A model generated the notes under the pieces. It was not told the origin of the DNA, searched no databases, and saw nothing but the letters and a program-made list of their open reading frames with translations. Positions 1 to 9,329 of a DNA stretch of 64,000 nucleotides are shown here, in pieces. The position numbers were made by a program, and so were the translations under genes. Origin of the DNA: Brachionus plicatilis (taxonomy: Eukaryota; Rotifera; Eurotatoria; Ploima; Brachionidae); the NCBI GenBank assembly GCA_010279815.1, contig QEOQ01000214.1, positions 1,672,772 through 1,736,771 of the forward strand, written 5' to 3'. How positions within the stretch are numbered: position 1 is the first letter of the stretch; every line of letters begins with the position of its first letter.

Positions 1-513
1 ATTTGGAAGCAGTGTCTGCTATTTGGAATTTCTTTCTAGGTTGAACAAAATTTAGATGGAAATAATAGCTACTGCTAAAGATTATTAGGGTTTCTAATAA
101 AACATGCATAAAGGTTAAGATGATTTAGATTTGTTCAAAAAATATTTTTTTTTTAATGAAAATAATTTCAGGATGAATCTATTTGCATTTTCCTCAGAAC
201 ATCCTGAAAGTTTCTTTTTAGCTTCAAGATCATTAAATAAAAAATTAATTGATTATTCAGCTTATTCCTTATAAATTTTATTTTTGTTGATAATGTAGCC
301 TAATTCTTGGTTTATTTTTAATTTAAGTCTGAAATTTTATTTTTTCTTTTCCGACCGCTCCAAATATAGCAATGATCTAGGCAGAAACGGTATCATTAAT
401 TTTGATTAAAAATTAACAATTTAGTTGAAGAGTTTTTTTAAAGTTAAACCAGCGGCTAAATTTAATATTTGACTTTTCGTTCAAATCAAGCTGACAGCAG
501 TACATGAGATATT
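1..513. other. AT-rich intergenic, nothing recognised
   Basis: I see no ORF, RNA gene or inverted repeat that I can support here before the hairpin element that begins at 514. Confidence 0.5.
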
Positions 514-704
514 GGAAAAATGTAGAAAACTTTATATTTTTACATTTTCATATTTTTAGATTTTTTGTGCAAAATTTCATAAAATTTTTATTTTTAATTT
601 TAGTAACTAAATAATTTGGAAGAGTTTTTTTTACCCTCTGAAATATTGCACAAAAAATCTAAAAATATGAAAATGTAAAAATGTAAAATTATTTTCATTT
701 TGCC
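514..704. mobile_element. Hairpin MITE, GGCAAAATG-end family, copy 1
   Basis: A 191-bp near-palindrome. The arms start with GGAAAAATGTAG and end with CATTTTGCC, and fold back over roughly 60 bp each around a short loop. The 8-bp direct repeat GAGATATT flanks both sides (506-513 and 705-712), which is a target site duplication. There is no coding capacity. The same sequence in opposite orientation occurs at 5772-5949, and elements with the same tips at 34277-34598 and from 63676. Duplications of 8-9 bp with long terminal repeats fit a Mutator- or hAT-mobilised non-autonomous element; which of the two is inference. Confidence 0.75.
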
Positions 705-774
705 GAGATATTTAGCTTAGAAGCTTTTGTCATACAAATATAGGGTTAAGTTAATTAAAAAAAATATTTAAAAG

Positions 775-905
775 TATGATTAATAATTATTTATTTATTT
801 GTTGATCTGTATCGAGCAAATGTTTTAGAATAAAAAAAGGATAAGAAAATTAAAAACGGTAAGACATGTTTAAATATTTAATAATTAAAAAAAAAGGCAT
901 TTAAT
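775..905 (-). mobile_element. 5'-truncated LINE 3' end
   Basis: Read on the minus strand this ends in a motif like CTCGGTACAGA followed by AAATAAATAA, here diverged (ATCGAGCAAATG on plus). It matches the 3' terminus of the LINE at 5968-7300 and another short tail at 13646-13790. No RT sequence is left, so it is a short 5'-truncated insertion. Confidence 0.5.
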
Positions 906-1028
906 TTATATACAGTATGTATAGAAAATGTTTTATGCAACGTTTGTTTCTTGAAGGCCGTGCGGCTAAATAAAAAATTAAAAAAATTTTTTTTTGAAAT
1001 TTATTTAAAAAAAATTTTTTATCGGAAA

Positions 1029-1808
1029 AGTACAGTAAGAGGATAGAAAAAAGAAATTGAAGTAAAAAAACCGCAAAAAAAAAGGAGTGAAATTTTTTAA
1101 CAAAAAAAAAAATGTCTTCAAAATTTAGAACATTTATTTTTTAACATTTAAAATGCCCACCCTTAGCTTTAATACACTCAGCGACACGTTTTAGCATAGA
1201 TTCAATCACGATTTTTACTACTTTACTAGGAACTTTCAACCATTCATCAAAAAGAACGCTTTTTAAATACTCTACTGACGTAATTTTTGTATTGACCATT
1301 TTTGTGGCCAATATATGACCATAAATTCTCTATTGGATTGAGATTAGGTGATCTTGGATACCAGGGGGGAACTGTTTTTTGTTTTTCTTGAAACCAATCT
1401 AGAACGGAATGAGCATTATGTGCACTAGCGCCATCCTGCTGAAAAACCAGTCTTGACTCTGATCAAAAAATATCTGATGGTAATAAGTTATTTTCCAGAG
1501 TGTTCATGTTCACAAATTGATTAATTCTGCCTGTATAAATGGAGCAGCATCCAGTACCTTTATAATTAATACATCCCCAAGTATCAACCGAACCTCCACC
1601 ATTTTGTAACTTTGGTAAACAAAACTTGGGGTGATACTTTTCGTTTGCAAAACGTTTTAGAAACACTCTAGATTTTCTGCTAATAAAATTATCTTTAAGA
1701 TGGTATAGTTAACATTATATGTAAATATATTAATTTTAGATTTTTACTCCTTAAAATTTTTTTTATAATTTTTTTAGTAATGTTCTAAACTTTCCAGACA
1801 TACTGTAG
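1029..1808 (-). mobile_element. Deleted Tc1/mariner element
   Basis: This is a remnant of a Tc1-type DNA transposon. The right end carries TACAGTATGTCTGG (minus strand), and just inside is TTTAGAACATT, which recurs inverted near 1121-1136. A matching TACAGTA lies at 1029-1036, so the ends are probably CAGT flanked by TA, as usual for Tc1. Inside is the 3' half of a transposase gene on the minus strand. The element is too short (about 780 bp versus about 1.3-1.6 kb for Tc1) and the gene is broken, so it is not autonomous. The exact left end is uncertain. Confidence 0.65.
1145..1695 (-). pseudogene. Tc1-like transposase, C-terminal half, frameshifted
   Basis: Minus-strand reading gives the Tc1 central block with VDTWGCINYKGTG, then TLENNLLPSD, then after a one-base frameshift near 1470 the catalytic block WFFQQDGASAH, then PRSPNLNPIENLW. 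The second D and the final E are separated by 34 residues, the DD34E spacing of Tc1 transposases. The normal DES around the first catalytic Asp is replaced by RKS, and everything upstream (paired DNA-binding domains) is missing. The ORF is interrupted again before the C-terminal stretch that ends GGHFKC and a stop. It is clearly dead. Family assignment is confident; the exact subfamily is not. Confidence 0.8.
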
Positions 1809-1814
1809 GAGCTA

Positions 1815-1875
1815 AAATATTTTTTTATAATTGTGAATTTTATTTTTATTACATCTAATTAGTAAATATGATCAA
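1815..1875. other. Spacer after Tc1 remnant
   Basis: Short AT-rich spacer without recognisable content. Confidence 0.3.
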
Positions 1876-2112
1876 ACAAGAGTTGCTTAAAAGTCCCAAA
1901 ATAAAGTCCAAGTTCGGACTTTTTTTTAAATTTTTTCTCAAAAGTAAGAGTTAGATATTTAAAATTTTTTTTAGATAAAAAGTCTGAAAAACATCAATTT
2001 TTTGCAGCTGTTTTGGCGGCCTAGTTAATGTAAAAGACTTTTGAAAAAAATTTTAAAAAAAGTCCAGATTTGGACTTGACTTGAGACTTTTGACCTTTAA
2101 ACATCTTTGGGT
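1876..2112. repeat. Hairpin element, GAGTTG-(C/T)TTAAAAGTC family
   Basis: The left arm AGAGTTGCTTAAAAGTC pairs imperfectly with the right arm around GACTTTTGACCTTTAAAC. Internal AAGTCCAAG and CTTGGACTT-like blocks pair as well, so the whole stretch folds back. A cleaner 120-bp copy with perfect 20-bp ends is at 7848-7967, and a half copy lies near 31980-32075. Confidence 0.5.
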
Positions 2113-2199
2113 AAAACAAAAATTTTTATTGATATTAATAATAAGCTTTCACTCATCCAAAAGCAAAATATTTAAGAAAAGTATTATAAAATATTCAAC

Positions 2200-2275
2200 A
2201 TTTTGAAAAAAAAATTATAACGTTTTCACTTTTTCTACTGTAATTTTAGTACTAAAATTTCACATCACTACAAAA
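2200..2275. repeat. Half copy of the 2673-2938 hairpin element
   Basis: Contains the run CTGTAATTTTAGTACTAAAA and TTTCACATCACT, matching the right arm of the hairpin element at 2673-2938 but without its partner arm. Confidence 0.5.
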
Positions 2276-2672
2276 AGAATGATAAAAATCAAACTTCAAT
2301 AAAGTATACTGAAACCTTATTTGACATCACATAAGTAATGTTAAGTATTTATTTTTTTAAAATTATCAAAATTATTAGATTTATTAAGTTTTAAAAATTT
2401 TAAATGATTTTTTTTGTTCTTAAAATTTGATTTGAAACTTCAATTTTCCTTTAAAAAGGGTTTCATAAATTACTATTCCTGATTAAAATTTAAATATTCA
2501 AAAATAGGTAATCAAAATAGTAATTGAAAATATGGAGATTAGTCTAATCACAAAAAAAATTAAACGAAACACAAAATAAATAAATTAATTATGAACGTTA
2601 ACTTACAAAACTATCTTTACGTAAAAATGTGTTTTTTATTACTTTTTTTACGTAAATGTACGTCAATTATCG

Positions 2673-2938
2673 GCAATGTGAAATTTTAGTACAAAAATTA
2701 CAGTACAAAAAGTAAAAGCTTTATAATTTTTTTTCTAATTGTGCAAAAATGGTTCTACAAAAAGTACAATATTGTACAAATTTGTACAAAAGAATTCCAA
2801 GCTCTGCAAAAACTCTGCAATTTTCTGTAAAATGCACACCATCAAAAAATCCTTGATTAAACTATGCACAATTAGAAAAGAAATTATAAAGTTTTTACTT
2901 TTTGTACTGTAATTTTTGTACTAAAATTTCACATTCCC
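2673..2938. mobile_element. 266-bp hairpin MITE with 9-bp target duplication
   Basis: The left arm begins GCAATGTGAAATTTTAGTAC; the right arm ends GTACTAAAATTTCACATTCC. The arms pair over about 70 bp on each side. The exact 9-bp direct repeat CAATTATCG flanks the element (2664-2672 and 2939-2947). No coding capacity. A 9-bp duplication with long terminal repeats is typical of Mutator-like non-autonomous elements; that superfamily call is inference. The flanking DNA contains ACGTAAA motifs, so it may have inserted into an older element of the 62545-63190 family. Confidence 0.8.
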
Positions 2939-2947
2939 CAATTATCG

Positions 2948-3640
2948 TTAATTTAAGTAAATTCACGTAAAATCATCATGATGTGGTATTGTAAAGTTTC
3001 ATTACAAAATTCCAATACAAAATTTAAATTTTTAATAAAAAATAATGGATTTTGATCTTTATTTTGTAAGTTTTAAAGGTTTCGTTTAAAGATTCAGTTT
3101 TAATAAAAAACTAAAAGAATTCTTGGAAATAAATAGATTATTTTTAATTGTATGTTAATTTCAAATTTAAAGTTATATTTTTTTTGCTTGTCTTGATTTT
3201 CAATAGCTTTTGAATTAAAACAGTTTAAACATGTTAGTTGTATTTATTTACAATTGACCACAAAATTCAAAATTATTTAAGAGGCGATGACAGAATTTTA
3301 ACATTTGAATAAAATAAATATTCAAATTGCAGCAAAATTTTCTAATAAGAAGAGACAAAATAATCTCAAAATATTGATGTTTCTTTTGATCATTAATATT
3401 TCTTGTTATAATTAAAATTAGTTTTTTTTTGTTGAATTTAATAAAATATATTTTGTTACAAGTTGTTTCATCATCAAAGTTTAAAAAGCTCAATTTTTTC
3501 TATATTTTTATGCCGAGTGTGATATATCAAATTGGAGAGAAAAATAAATTATAATATAAATGAGTGTTTTTATTATTTATCTTTTGCACACAATTTTTCG
3601 TCAAATTCAATAAATAAACAATTTTAGTTAAATTATAGTC
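2948..3640. other. AT-rich intergenic, nothing supported
   Basis: Only a low-complexity chance ORF on the minus strand (3248-3493); no domain or repeat recognised. Confidence 0.4.
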
Positions 3641-3687
3641 AAATGGGGTAAAACCGTAAATTCTTTTATTTGATCGCTAGTTAGTTG

Positions 3688-3903
3688 TGAAATATTTGGT
3701 AAAATTAAAAACGGCCAATTCAAAATTCAAAATTTTTTGAAAAAATGTCTTTTTTTTCCGAAAATCGAAAATTTAAGACAGTTTTTTTTTTCATAAATTG
3801 GTCAAAAAAATAGTTATCTTTAAATTGTTGTAAAAAATGCTTTTAAAAAAATTTTGAATTTTGAATTGGCCGTTTTTAATTTCACCAAATTTTACCAAAA
3901 TTA
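3688..3903. repeat. Foldback repeat with ACGGCCAATTC arms
   Basis: AACGGCCAATTCAAAATTC near 3710 pairs with GAATTTTGAATTGGCCGTT near 3853, and flanking TTTGGTAAAATT pairs with AATTTCACCAAATTTTACC. The arms are about 55 bp. It lies directly next to a cluster of ACGTAAA motifs (3925-4035) and a CAAATCACT end, suggesting a decayed relative of the MITE at 62545-63190. Confidence 0.55.
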
Positions 3904-3904
3904 T

Positions 3905-4060
3905 CTCAAAATCCTGAAAATTTACGTAATTTTTCATAAAATACTTCTTTTTCACTTTTCGGATTTTACGTTAATTTACGTAAAATGTGGTAAAATTTGG
4001 TTAATTTACGGTATTTTACGTAAATTTTTGTAAAATACTGTTATCAAATCACTCCAGGCC
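3905..4060. repeat. TTTACGTAAA-rich decayed MITE
   Basis: Several TTACGTAA or TTTACGTAAA motifs occur within 150 bp, ending in TCAAATCACTCCA near 4045, which resembles the terminal GTCAAATCACCACTG of the element at 62545-63190. Ends and duplication are not preserved. Confidence 0.4.
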
Positions 4061-4429
4061 GTCTTTAAAACGGTTTGATATTTATTTATTTCTAAAGAGG
4101 GGGGTATGACGGACTGCTTGGAAGTGTTCTTCCCTTCAGCCCCCATTTACTGACTAAATAGTGTTTCACAAAGTCTCTAATGCTAGCAATATTAATACAG
4201 TGCTGCTACGATACCTTGAATTCACCATATATTACGTAAACTACCGATGATTATTGTAAAACTCAGTGAAAAAAAACTTCCAAAATTTCTCAAAAAAAAC
4301 GATTTTCATGATTTTTTTTTTGAATTTTTGAAAGGAAAAAATTAAAATTTGATTGAATTTTTTGACGAAAATTGAAAAAAAAAATTTTTTAATGAAAATC
4401 GGTTTTTTCGAGAAATTTTGGATTTTTTT
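4061..4429. other. Intergenic, nothing recognised
   Basis: Includes a slightly GC-richer stretch at 4095-4215 with no readable ORF or repeat that I can name. Confidence 0.3.
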
Positions 4430-5095
4430 GGTGAATGTATCTATTATAGGTTATTGTGATTATATTGAAATACAAGCAACTAAATCTCGATATTGTCAAT
4501 TACTCCTGGACATATGTTCAAAGTTTTCTCAAAGCTGGAAAATAGATTTTAATCCGACTAAGTCTGCTGCGATTATCTTTTAAAGAGATAAATCCTTAAT
4601 TTTACAAAAAGCTTTTTCCTCAATGGATTTGAGATACCACAGACTCAAAATGTAGAGATTGAGTATCATTTTCCCTTTTAATATCTTTCCCTCTTAATAA
4701 TTTCCCTTTTAATATTTTTCCCTGTTAAATTTTTTCCACTTAATAATCTATGATAAAATCAGCCATTTAGGAAAAATATTAATTAAATAAAATTAACCAT
4801 TTAACTCTGACTATTTAAGAAAAAATAAATAATCTTTATCTAAAACCCACAATTCAAATTTTTAGCTCAATACCTGAGTGTAAAGCTGAGCTGTCTGAAT
4901 ATAAATATCTTTTTGAAATGAGCCTTGAAGTATACCGATTTGGAATTAAAACTTTCTTTAAATATAACAGCCCGGTAAGAAGATATTTAATGGCTTAATT
5001 TTCTGGGGTTTTTGAGAAATTTAGTTTTCTTTTTTTTTTTAATTCTTAATACATTCATACTTCAATTTGTCCATGAGAATAAAACTTAAATAAAT
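4430..5095 (+). mobile_element. LINE fragment with RT remnant and (TAAA)n tail
   Basis: At 4450-4581 the plus strand reads a reverse-transcriptase stretch LLDICSKFSQSWKIDFNPTK, the region just after the YxDD motif of LINE RTs (here degraded to YCDYIEI). Stops and frameshifts follow. The segment ends in AAATAAATAAATAAATT at 5080-5096, the poly-TAAA-like tail expected at a LINE 3' end. It is 5'-truncated and dead, and looks like a different family from the LINE at 5968-7300. Confidence 0.5.
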
Positions 5096-5096
5096 A

Positions 5097-5762
5097 AATA
5101 AATTAAATAATTAGAATAGATAATTACCATTTTTTTACCTGAAAAAAAATCGATTAAAAGAACTAATTAATAATGTAATCGAAATAGCTAGATTATTTAT
5201 TAGAAAATAAATTGCCAATTAATATCAATTTTATCCAATAAAGTGATTGAATTTCACTCACAATTTTTCTTAGTTAAGCGTCGGATAAAGCAGCTTTTTC
5301 ACCAATTTTTCTTTTTCGTTCCATGGTTTTAATTTTGATAGGACAAGCTGTAAGATAAATTTGGTGTTTATCATTAAAAGAAAATAATAAAAAATTTTCA
5401 CCAATACAAGTTTTTATATTCAGTTTTCACGCAGCGCCAATTAAATATACCTTTTTTATTTTGATAGCCATTTTGTCTATAGTACTAGCCATCAAAATGA
5501 AGTTACGGAAAACCTTTTTGAAATTTTGAAATTAGACCTTTATCTAATTGTAAATCCCTTATGCTCTCAGTCAAATCATCAATTTCAACACTTTCCATTT
5601 TATTTCAAATAAACAAAATAATAAGACAACTAGAAAAAGTGTTAGATTTTTATGTTTTAGCTATATTGAAATTAAAAAGTTTTGTATTAAGCTATTTGTG
5701 TCTAATAAACCTGAATATCAATTATACTGAAATTTCAATATCAATTAATTAGATAATTGATG
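5097..5762. other. AT-rich intergenic, nothing supported
   Basis: A 63-codon ORF at 5561-5752 is low complexity and I do not support it as a gene. Confidence 0.35.
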
Positions 5763-5771
5763 CTCAAATTT

Positions 5772-5949
5772 GCCAAATGAAAATAATCTTACATTTTTAG
5801 ATTTTTAGATTTTTTGTGCAATATCTCAGAAAATAAAAAAAATCTTCCAAATTGTTTAGTTACTAAAATTAAAAATAAAATTTTTATGAAAAATTGCACA
5901 AAATATCTAAAAATATGAAAATGAAAAAGTAAGATTTTCTACATTTTGC
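5772..5949. mobile_element. Hairpin MITE, GGCAAAATG-end family, copy 2
   Basis: A 178-bp foldback, essentially the reverse complement of the element at 514-704 (the shared core TTAGTTACTAAAATTAAAA appears here and inverted there). The 9-bp repeat CTCAAATTT flanks it (5763-5771 and 5950-5958). It sits just beyond the 3' end of the neighbouring LINE. Confidence 0.75.
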
Positions 5950-5967
5950 CTCAAATTTTCGAAATGA

Positions 5968-7300
5968 GATTAAATTTAATTATTTATTTGTTTTCTGTAC
6001 CGAGCTAGAGCTCCTTCAGAATAAGTTAAAAAAATAATAAAATAAAAATAAAATTAAAGTTAAAAAAGTGAGATAAAAAATAAAGAATCGAAATAAACAA
6101 AAAAAAAGGTAAAAAAAATGAAAGTTGAAAAGACATAAATAGGAATAGATTGTTGCACATGTTTAAATAGTTCAAGTTTCAGGAAAAAAAGAAGAAATAG
6201 TAAGGTAGCAATTACACAATGGAGTTGGGTCTTCAATATGTCTTGATTCGAAACCTTCTTTGTATTTCTTCACCAGTCTTACAACCAATGGAATAGAATG
6301 ACTCAATCCTGTCCCAACATATCTCTCACTCAATTCAAAAAGCCGATTCGAGACTGTTAGTAATTTTAGTTTATTAAAAGCCTCATGATGCACGATGTTG
6401 GAGGGAGTATCATATTTTAACTTAAGAATAGATCTGACTGCTGTATTCTGAATTGCTTGCAGTTTTTTGATATTATTTTCTGAAAATGGATTTAAGCAAA
6501 GAAAAGAATAATCTAAAATTGATCCGACTAAGGATTTATAAAGATTTCCTAGTGTGTTTTGATTAAGACCTCATTTTTTGTTTGACAATATCTTAATAAT
6601 ATTTAGCCTATTATTGCAGCGTTCTTTAATTTCGTCTACCAGTATATTAAAATTTAACTTAGAATCAAATTTAATACCAAGAAATTTGATTTCTTTTTGG
6701 CTCACTATTCTGTTTCCATAAATTTTTAAGTTTAGATTATCACTCTCTTTTTTGTACCTAGAAAAGAATACTGAACACGACTTTTCAACTGATATCTTCA
6801 TTTTCCGTTTAATAAGCCATTGTTCTAGTTCGTTGAGGTATTTATTAATCTTATTTTCTAGGTTCCCGTTTTTGTTATAAATGGAGAATGTTACTAGATC
6901 ATCTGCGAAAAGCAGAGAGTATTCATTATTTGTTTTGTTTCTTTTGGGAATGTCATTAATATATATACTTAATAAAAGAGAACTAATTACTGAGCCTTGA
7001 GGAACACCTGCAGTTATTTGATATTCTTCGCTCAGATGGTCATTCACATTTACCTTAAATGTCCTAGAGTCTAAAAAGGATCTAATCCAGTTAGTCAAGT
7101 AATGAGGTGGATTTATTTTAACCAATTTAAAAAGTAAACCTTCATGCCAAACCCTATCAAAGGCTTTAGAAATGTCAAAAAAAGGCCGCAAACTCTTTTT
7201 TTTCTATTAAATGATTCCACAATTTTTTGAATTAAAAAGAAAAGATTATCTGCTGTTCGCCGGTGTTTCCTAAATTTAATATCAACTAATTATTTATTAA
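5968..7300 (-). mobile_element. Non-LTR retrotransposon (jockey/CR1-like), 5'-truncated
   Basis: A LINE remnant on the minus strand. The gene-proximal part is an RT with motifs in order: FDISKAFDRVWHEG (motif A), GVPQGSVIS (motif B), LLFADDLVTF (catalytic FADD), KFLGIKFD (thumb side). After a frameshift it continues through SLVGSILDYS and a C-terminal region to a stop near 6172. The 3' UTR ends near 5970 with GCTCGGTACAGA and AAATAAATAA. The endonuclease half is missing. A related but more decayed copy occupies 60575-63675, and short 3' tails of the same family lie at 775-905 and 13646-13790. Confidence 0.8.
6571..7191 (-). pseudogene. Reverse transcriptase fragment with intact FADD
   Basis: A 206-codon open frame covering RT palm motifs A to D. 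It keeps the metal-binding Asp in FDISKAFD and FADD. Thumb and C-terminal residues continue in another frame (6571 down to 6172) after one frameshift, where GLNQNTLGNLYKSLV follows. There is no upstream endonuclease and the frame breaks at about 7195, so it is a truncated retrotransposon ORF2, not a host gene. Confidence 0.8.
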
Positions 7301-7437
7301 AGAAAAAGATTATCTATAGTTAAATTGTAATTAATAATAATTAAATAATTTTAGCTCTCACGCGTTTTCTTTTTGGTTTTTCTTCATTATTTCATCATCT
7401 TTTAATACAATTAACACATCAATTATTTAATAATCTT
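7301..7437. other. Spacer upstream of LINE fragment
   Basis: AT-rich, no feature recognised. Confidence 0.3.
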
Positions 7438-7680
7438 ATGATTCATTTAAACAAAGACCATGAACAAATAAACTTCAATCTTGAACAACACATCAGGTCA
7501 ATATCTTCTAATTCCCAACAAAGATTTTTAACCCTTTTTGACCTCTTCCAGAAAGCAAAAGGAGAAATTCAACGCATAAAACATCAACCTCAATCCTTTT
7601 CTTATAAAATTATTCAAAGAACCAAAAAAAAAAACAAAAACATTGTATTATGCTTTTTATTTTATTTTTCCACAACTTAA
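7438..7680 (+). CDS. Small uncharacterised ORF, doubtful
   Basis: An 80-codon ORF starting MIHLNKDHEQINFNLEQ. The composition is not low-complexity in the first 60 residues and looks helical, so it could be an exon or the start of a transposon ORF. I recognise no family. There is no flanking splice site I would trust. A second ATG context with a nearly identical first five codons (MIHLN) occurs at 7830. That hints at a short dispersed repeat, not a gene. Confidence 0.2.
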   Translation: MIHLNKDHEQINFNLEQHIRSISSNSQQRFLTLFDLFQKAKGEIQRIKHQPQSFSYKIIQRTKKKNKNIVLCFLFYFSTT

Positions 7681-7847
7681 TTAACAGAACTGTATTAATC
7701 TTGTGACACAAATCTAGTTTTTTTTTAACTAAACAAATCTATCTCTTCTCATTGGGCTGAAAGTAAGGACTAAGCTCCGTTCCAAACTGCCTGGGTTTCT
7801 CCCAAACTATATTTTTAATAAATAATATTATGATTCATCTGAATGTA

Positions 7848-7967
7848 CCAGAGTTGTTTAAAAGTCTTGACGGTCAAGACTATTTTTTTTTTCAAAGTCA
7901 AAGTCATGACTTTAAAAAAATTTTTAAAAGACTTAGAATTTTTTTTGAGACTTTTAAACAACTCTGG
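7848..7967. mobile_element. 120-bp hairpin MITE with perfect 20-bp ends
   Basis: Starts CCAGAGTTGTTTAAAAGTCT and ends with its exact reverse complement AGACTTTTAAACAACTCTGG. The interior also folds (GTCTTGACGGTCAAGAC is itself a palindrome). The same ends appear diverged at 1876-2112. No clear target duplication. Confidence 0.65.
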
Positions 7968-7985
7968 AAAGTACCTTTTAAACTA

Positions 7986-8055
<70 letters not shown>
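7986..8055. repeat. (AAT)n microsatellite
   Basis: About 23 perfect AAT units. It would encode polyasparagine in one frame, but I see no gene around it. Confidence 0.95.
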
Positions 8056-8058
<3 letters not shown>

Positions 8059-8199
8059 TAACTCTTAATTAAGATGATAAAATTTTTTTAGCTATTTTGA
8101 TAATAGCTATTATAATCATAACCATTTTGAGATAGAGCCACCCCAGTCGACTGATTGTTTGATTACTTCTACTAAAAGCGTTTCAAATTCTTTATGGTG

Positions 8200-8397
8200 C
8201 TATGGGGTGGCACCTTTACCATTAGCAGGTCTTTTATACTTTTCATTGATTCGAACGTTAAATGTTGAATATAGAATGTTAAAGCCCACAGAAGCTTGAT
8301 GCTTGTTTAATTTTTTAGCTTCAATATCGGCAATAGCTATTGGCAAAGTTTCTTCGCCATAAGCTTTTTGGGTTTTTATGAAGTTACTTCTGGACAT
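8200..8397 (-). pseudogene. psq/pogo-type helix-turn-helix fragment
   Basis: The minus strand reads MSRSNFIKTQKAYGEETL, then AIADIEAKKLNKHQASVGF and ILYSTFNVRI. This has the shape of the pipsqueak HTH of pogo/Tigger-type transposases: Y-x-E-E-x-L followed by an A..I. helix, a turn with K-x-N/S, and a second helix ending YSTxxxxI. Only this N-terminal domain is present, with no DDE catalytic part, so I call it a transposase relic. Family by pattern only. Confidence 0.45.
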
Positions 8398-8460
8398 TTT
8401 AAAAAAATTTTTTTTAATATCAGTCAAATAGAAAATTGGCCCTATTTTATGTAATTCCAA

Positions 8461-8972
8461 CGCAAATCAAATTAAATATTTAACTGAGATCTATTGCTTA
8501 CTTTTATCAATCCCATTTTTTTCTTTTAATAATTGTATTTTGAAATAACAGAAAATCGGTTAAGTTTTTGAAATTTTCAATAAGAAATTTGTAATCAGCA
8601 TCAAAAACAGTTGTAGTAAAAATAGTAATATTGTTCAAGTTTTTACCAATTATCAACAAGTTCCATGCATTTTCTTTCAAGTACCTAAGATCAGTCGTTT
8701 AAATGAAATAAAAAAAAATATGTTATTTTATATTGTTTATTAACAAAGACGTTCTTTATTTGCTTTTTTTTATTTAAGAGAAAATTTTTTTTGCAAAGAA
8801 GAATTCACAGTTTTACCCCTTTAGCGGTTCAATCCTACTTTAAATAATTAATTTCTAAGTTTTTAACATACCTTATAAAACAATTGAAATAAACAGTGTG
8901 TCGAGAATTAAGCTTTTGTGGCTGTGAATATTGGAGGAAATATTTCTTCTGTAAAGATATTATCGGTGTTAC
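8461..8972. other. Intergenic, nothing recognised
   Basis: AT-rich sequence with no supported ORF or repeat. Confidence 0.35.
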
Positions 8973-8981
8973 TTAAGAATT

Positions 8982-9318
8982 AGGTTTTGTGAAATTCAGT
9001 ACAAAATGATAAAAAGAACAGAAAAAAATGTATAAAAATTGAATAACTTTTTTTCACATGAAACAAAAATGTTTAAACTTAATTCTGTAAATGAAACTTA
9101 GTGCAACATTCAAAGTTGCATCAAATATCAAGGTCTGCTAAATTTGCAGAGTTTAGCACAAATTAAAGTTCAGTGTAATCGAGCGTTGGGCATTTTGCAG
9201 AGATTTTGCACATCATTAGCAGACTTTTACAGTTGATGTAACTTTGAATGTTGCACCATTCTGCATTCACAGAATTAATTTAATTTTTTTAAACTTGGCT
9301 CTGAACTTCACAAAACCT
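8982..9318. mobile_element. 337-bp foldback element with AGGTTTTGTG ends
   Basis: The left end AGGTTTTGTGAAATTCAG pairs with the right end CTGAACTTCACAAAACCT. Inside, TGCAACATTCAAAGTTGCAT pairs with TGTAACTTTGAATGTTGCA. The flanks read TAAGAATT on both sides, sharing one base with the element end, so the duplication is 7-8 bp. It is richer in GC than its surroundings and has no ORF. Confidence 0.7.
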
Positions 9319-9329
9319 AAGAATTATTG

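Noticed and set aside
3248..3493. 81-codon minus-strand ORF
   Set aside because: Low-complexity Ile/Leu/Phe/Asn composition as expected from AT-rich noncoding DNA; no splice context or family.
7986..8055. CRISPR-like or minisatellite array
   Set aside because: Plain (AAT)n microsatellite without spacers; no CRISPR-like repeat-spacer pattern anywhere in the window.
7830..8072. 80-codon ORF with polyasparagine
   Set aside because: It is a hairpin MITE followed by an (AAT)n microsatellite read as protein.
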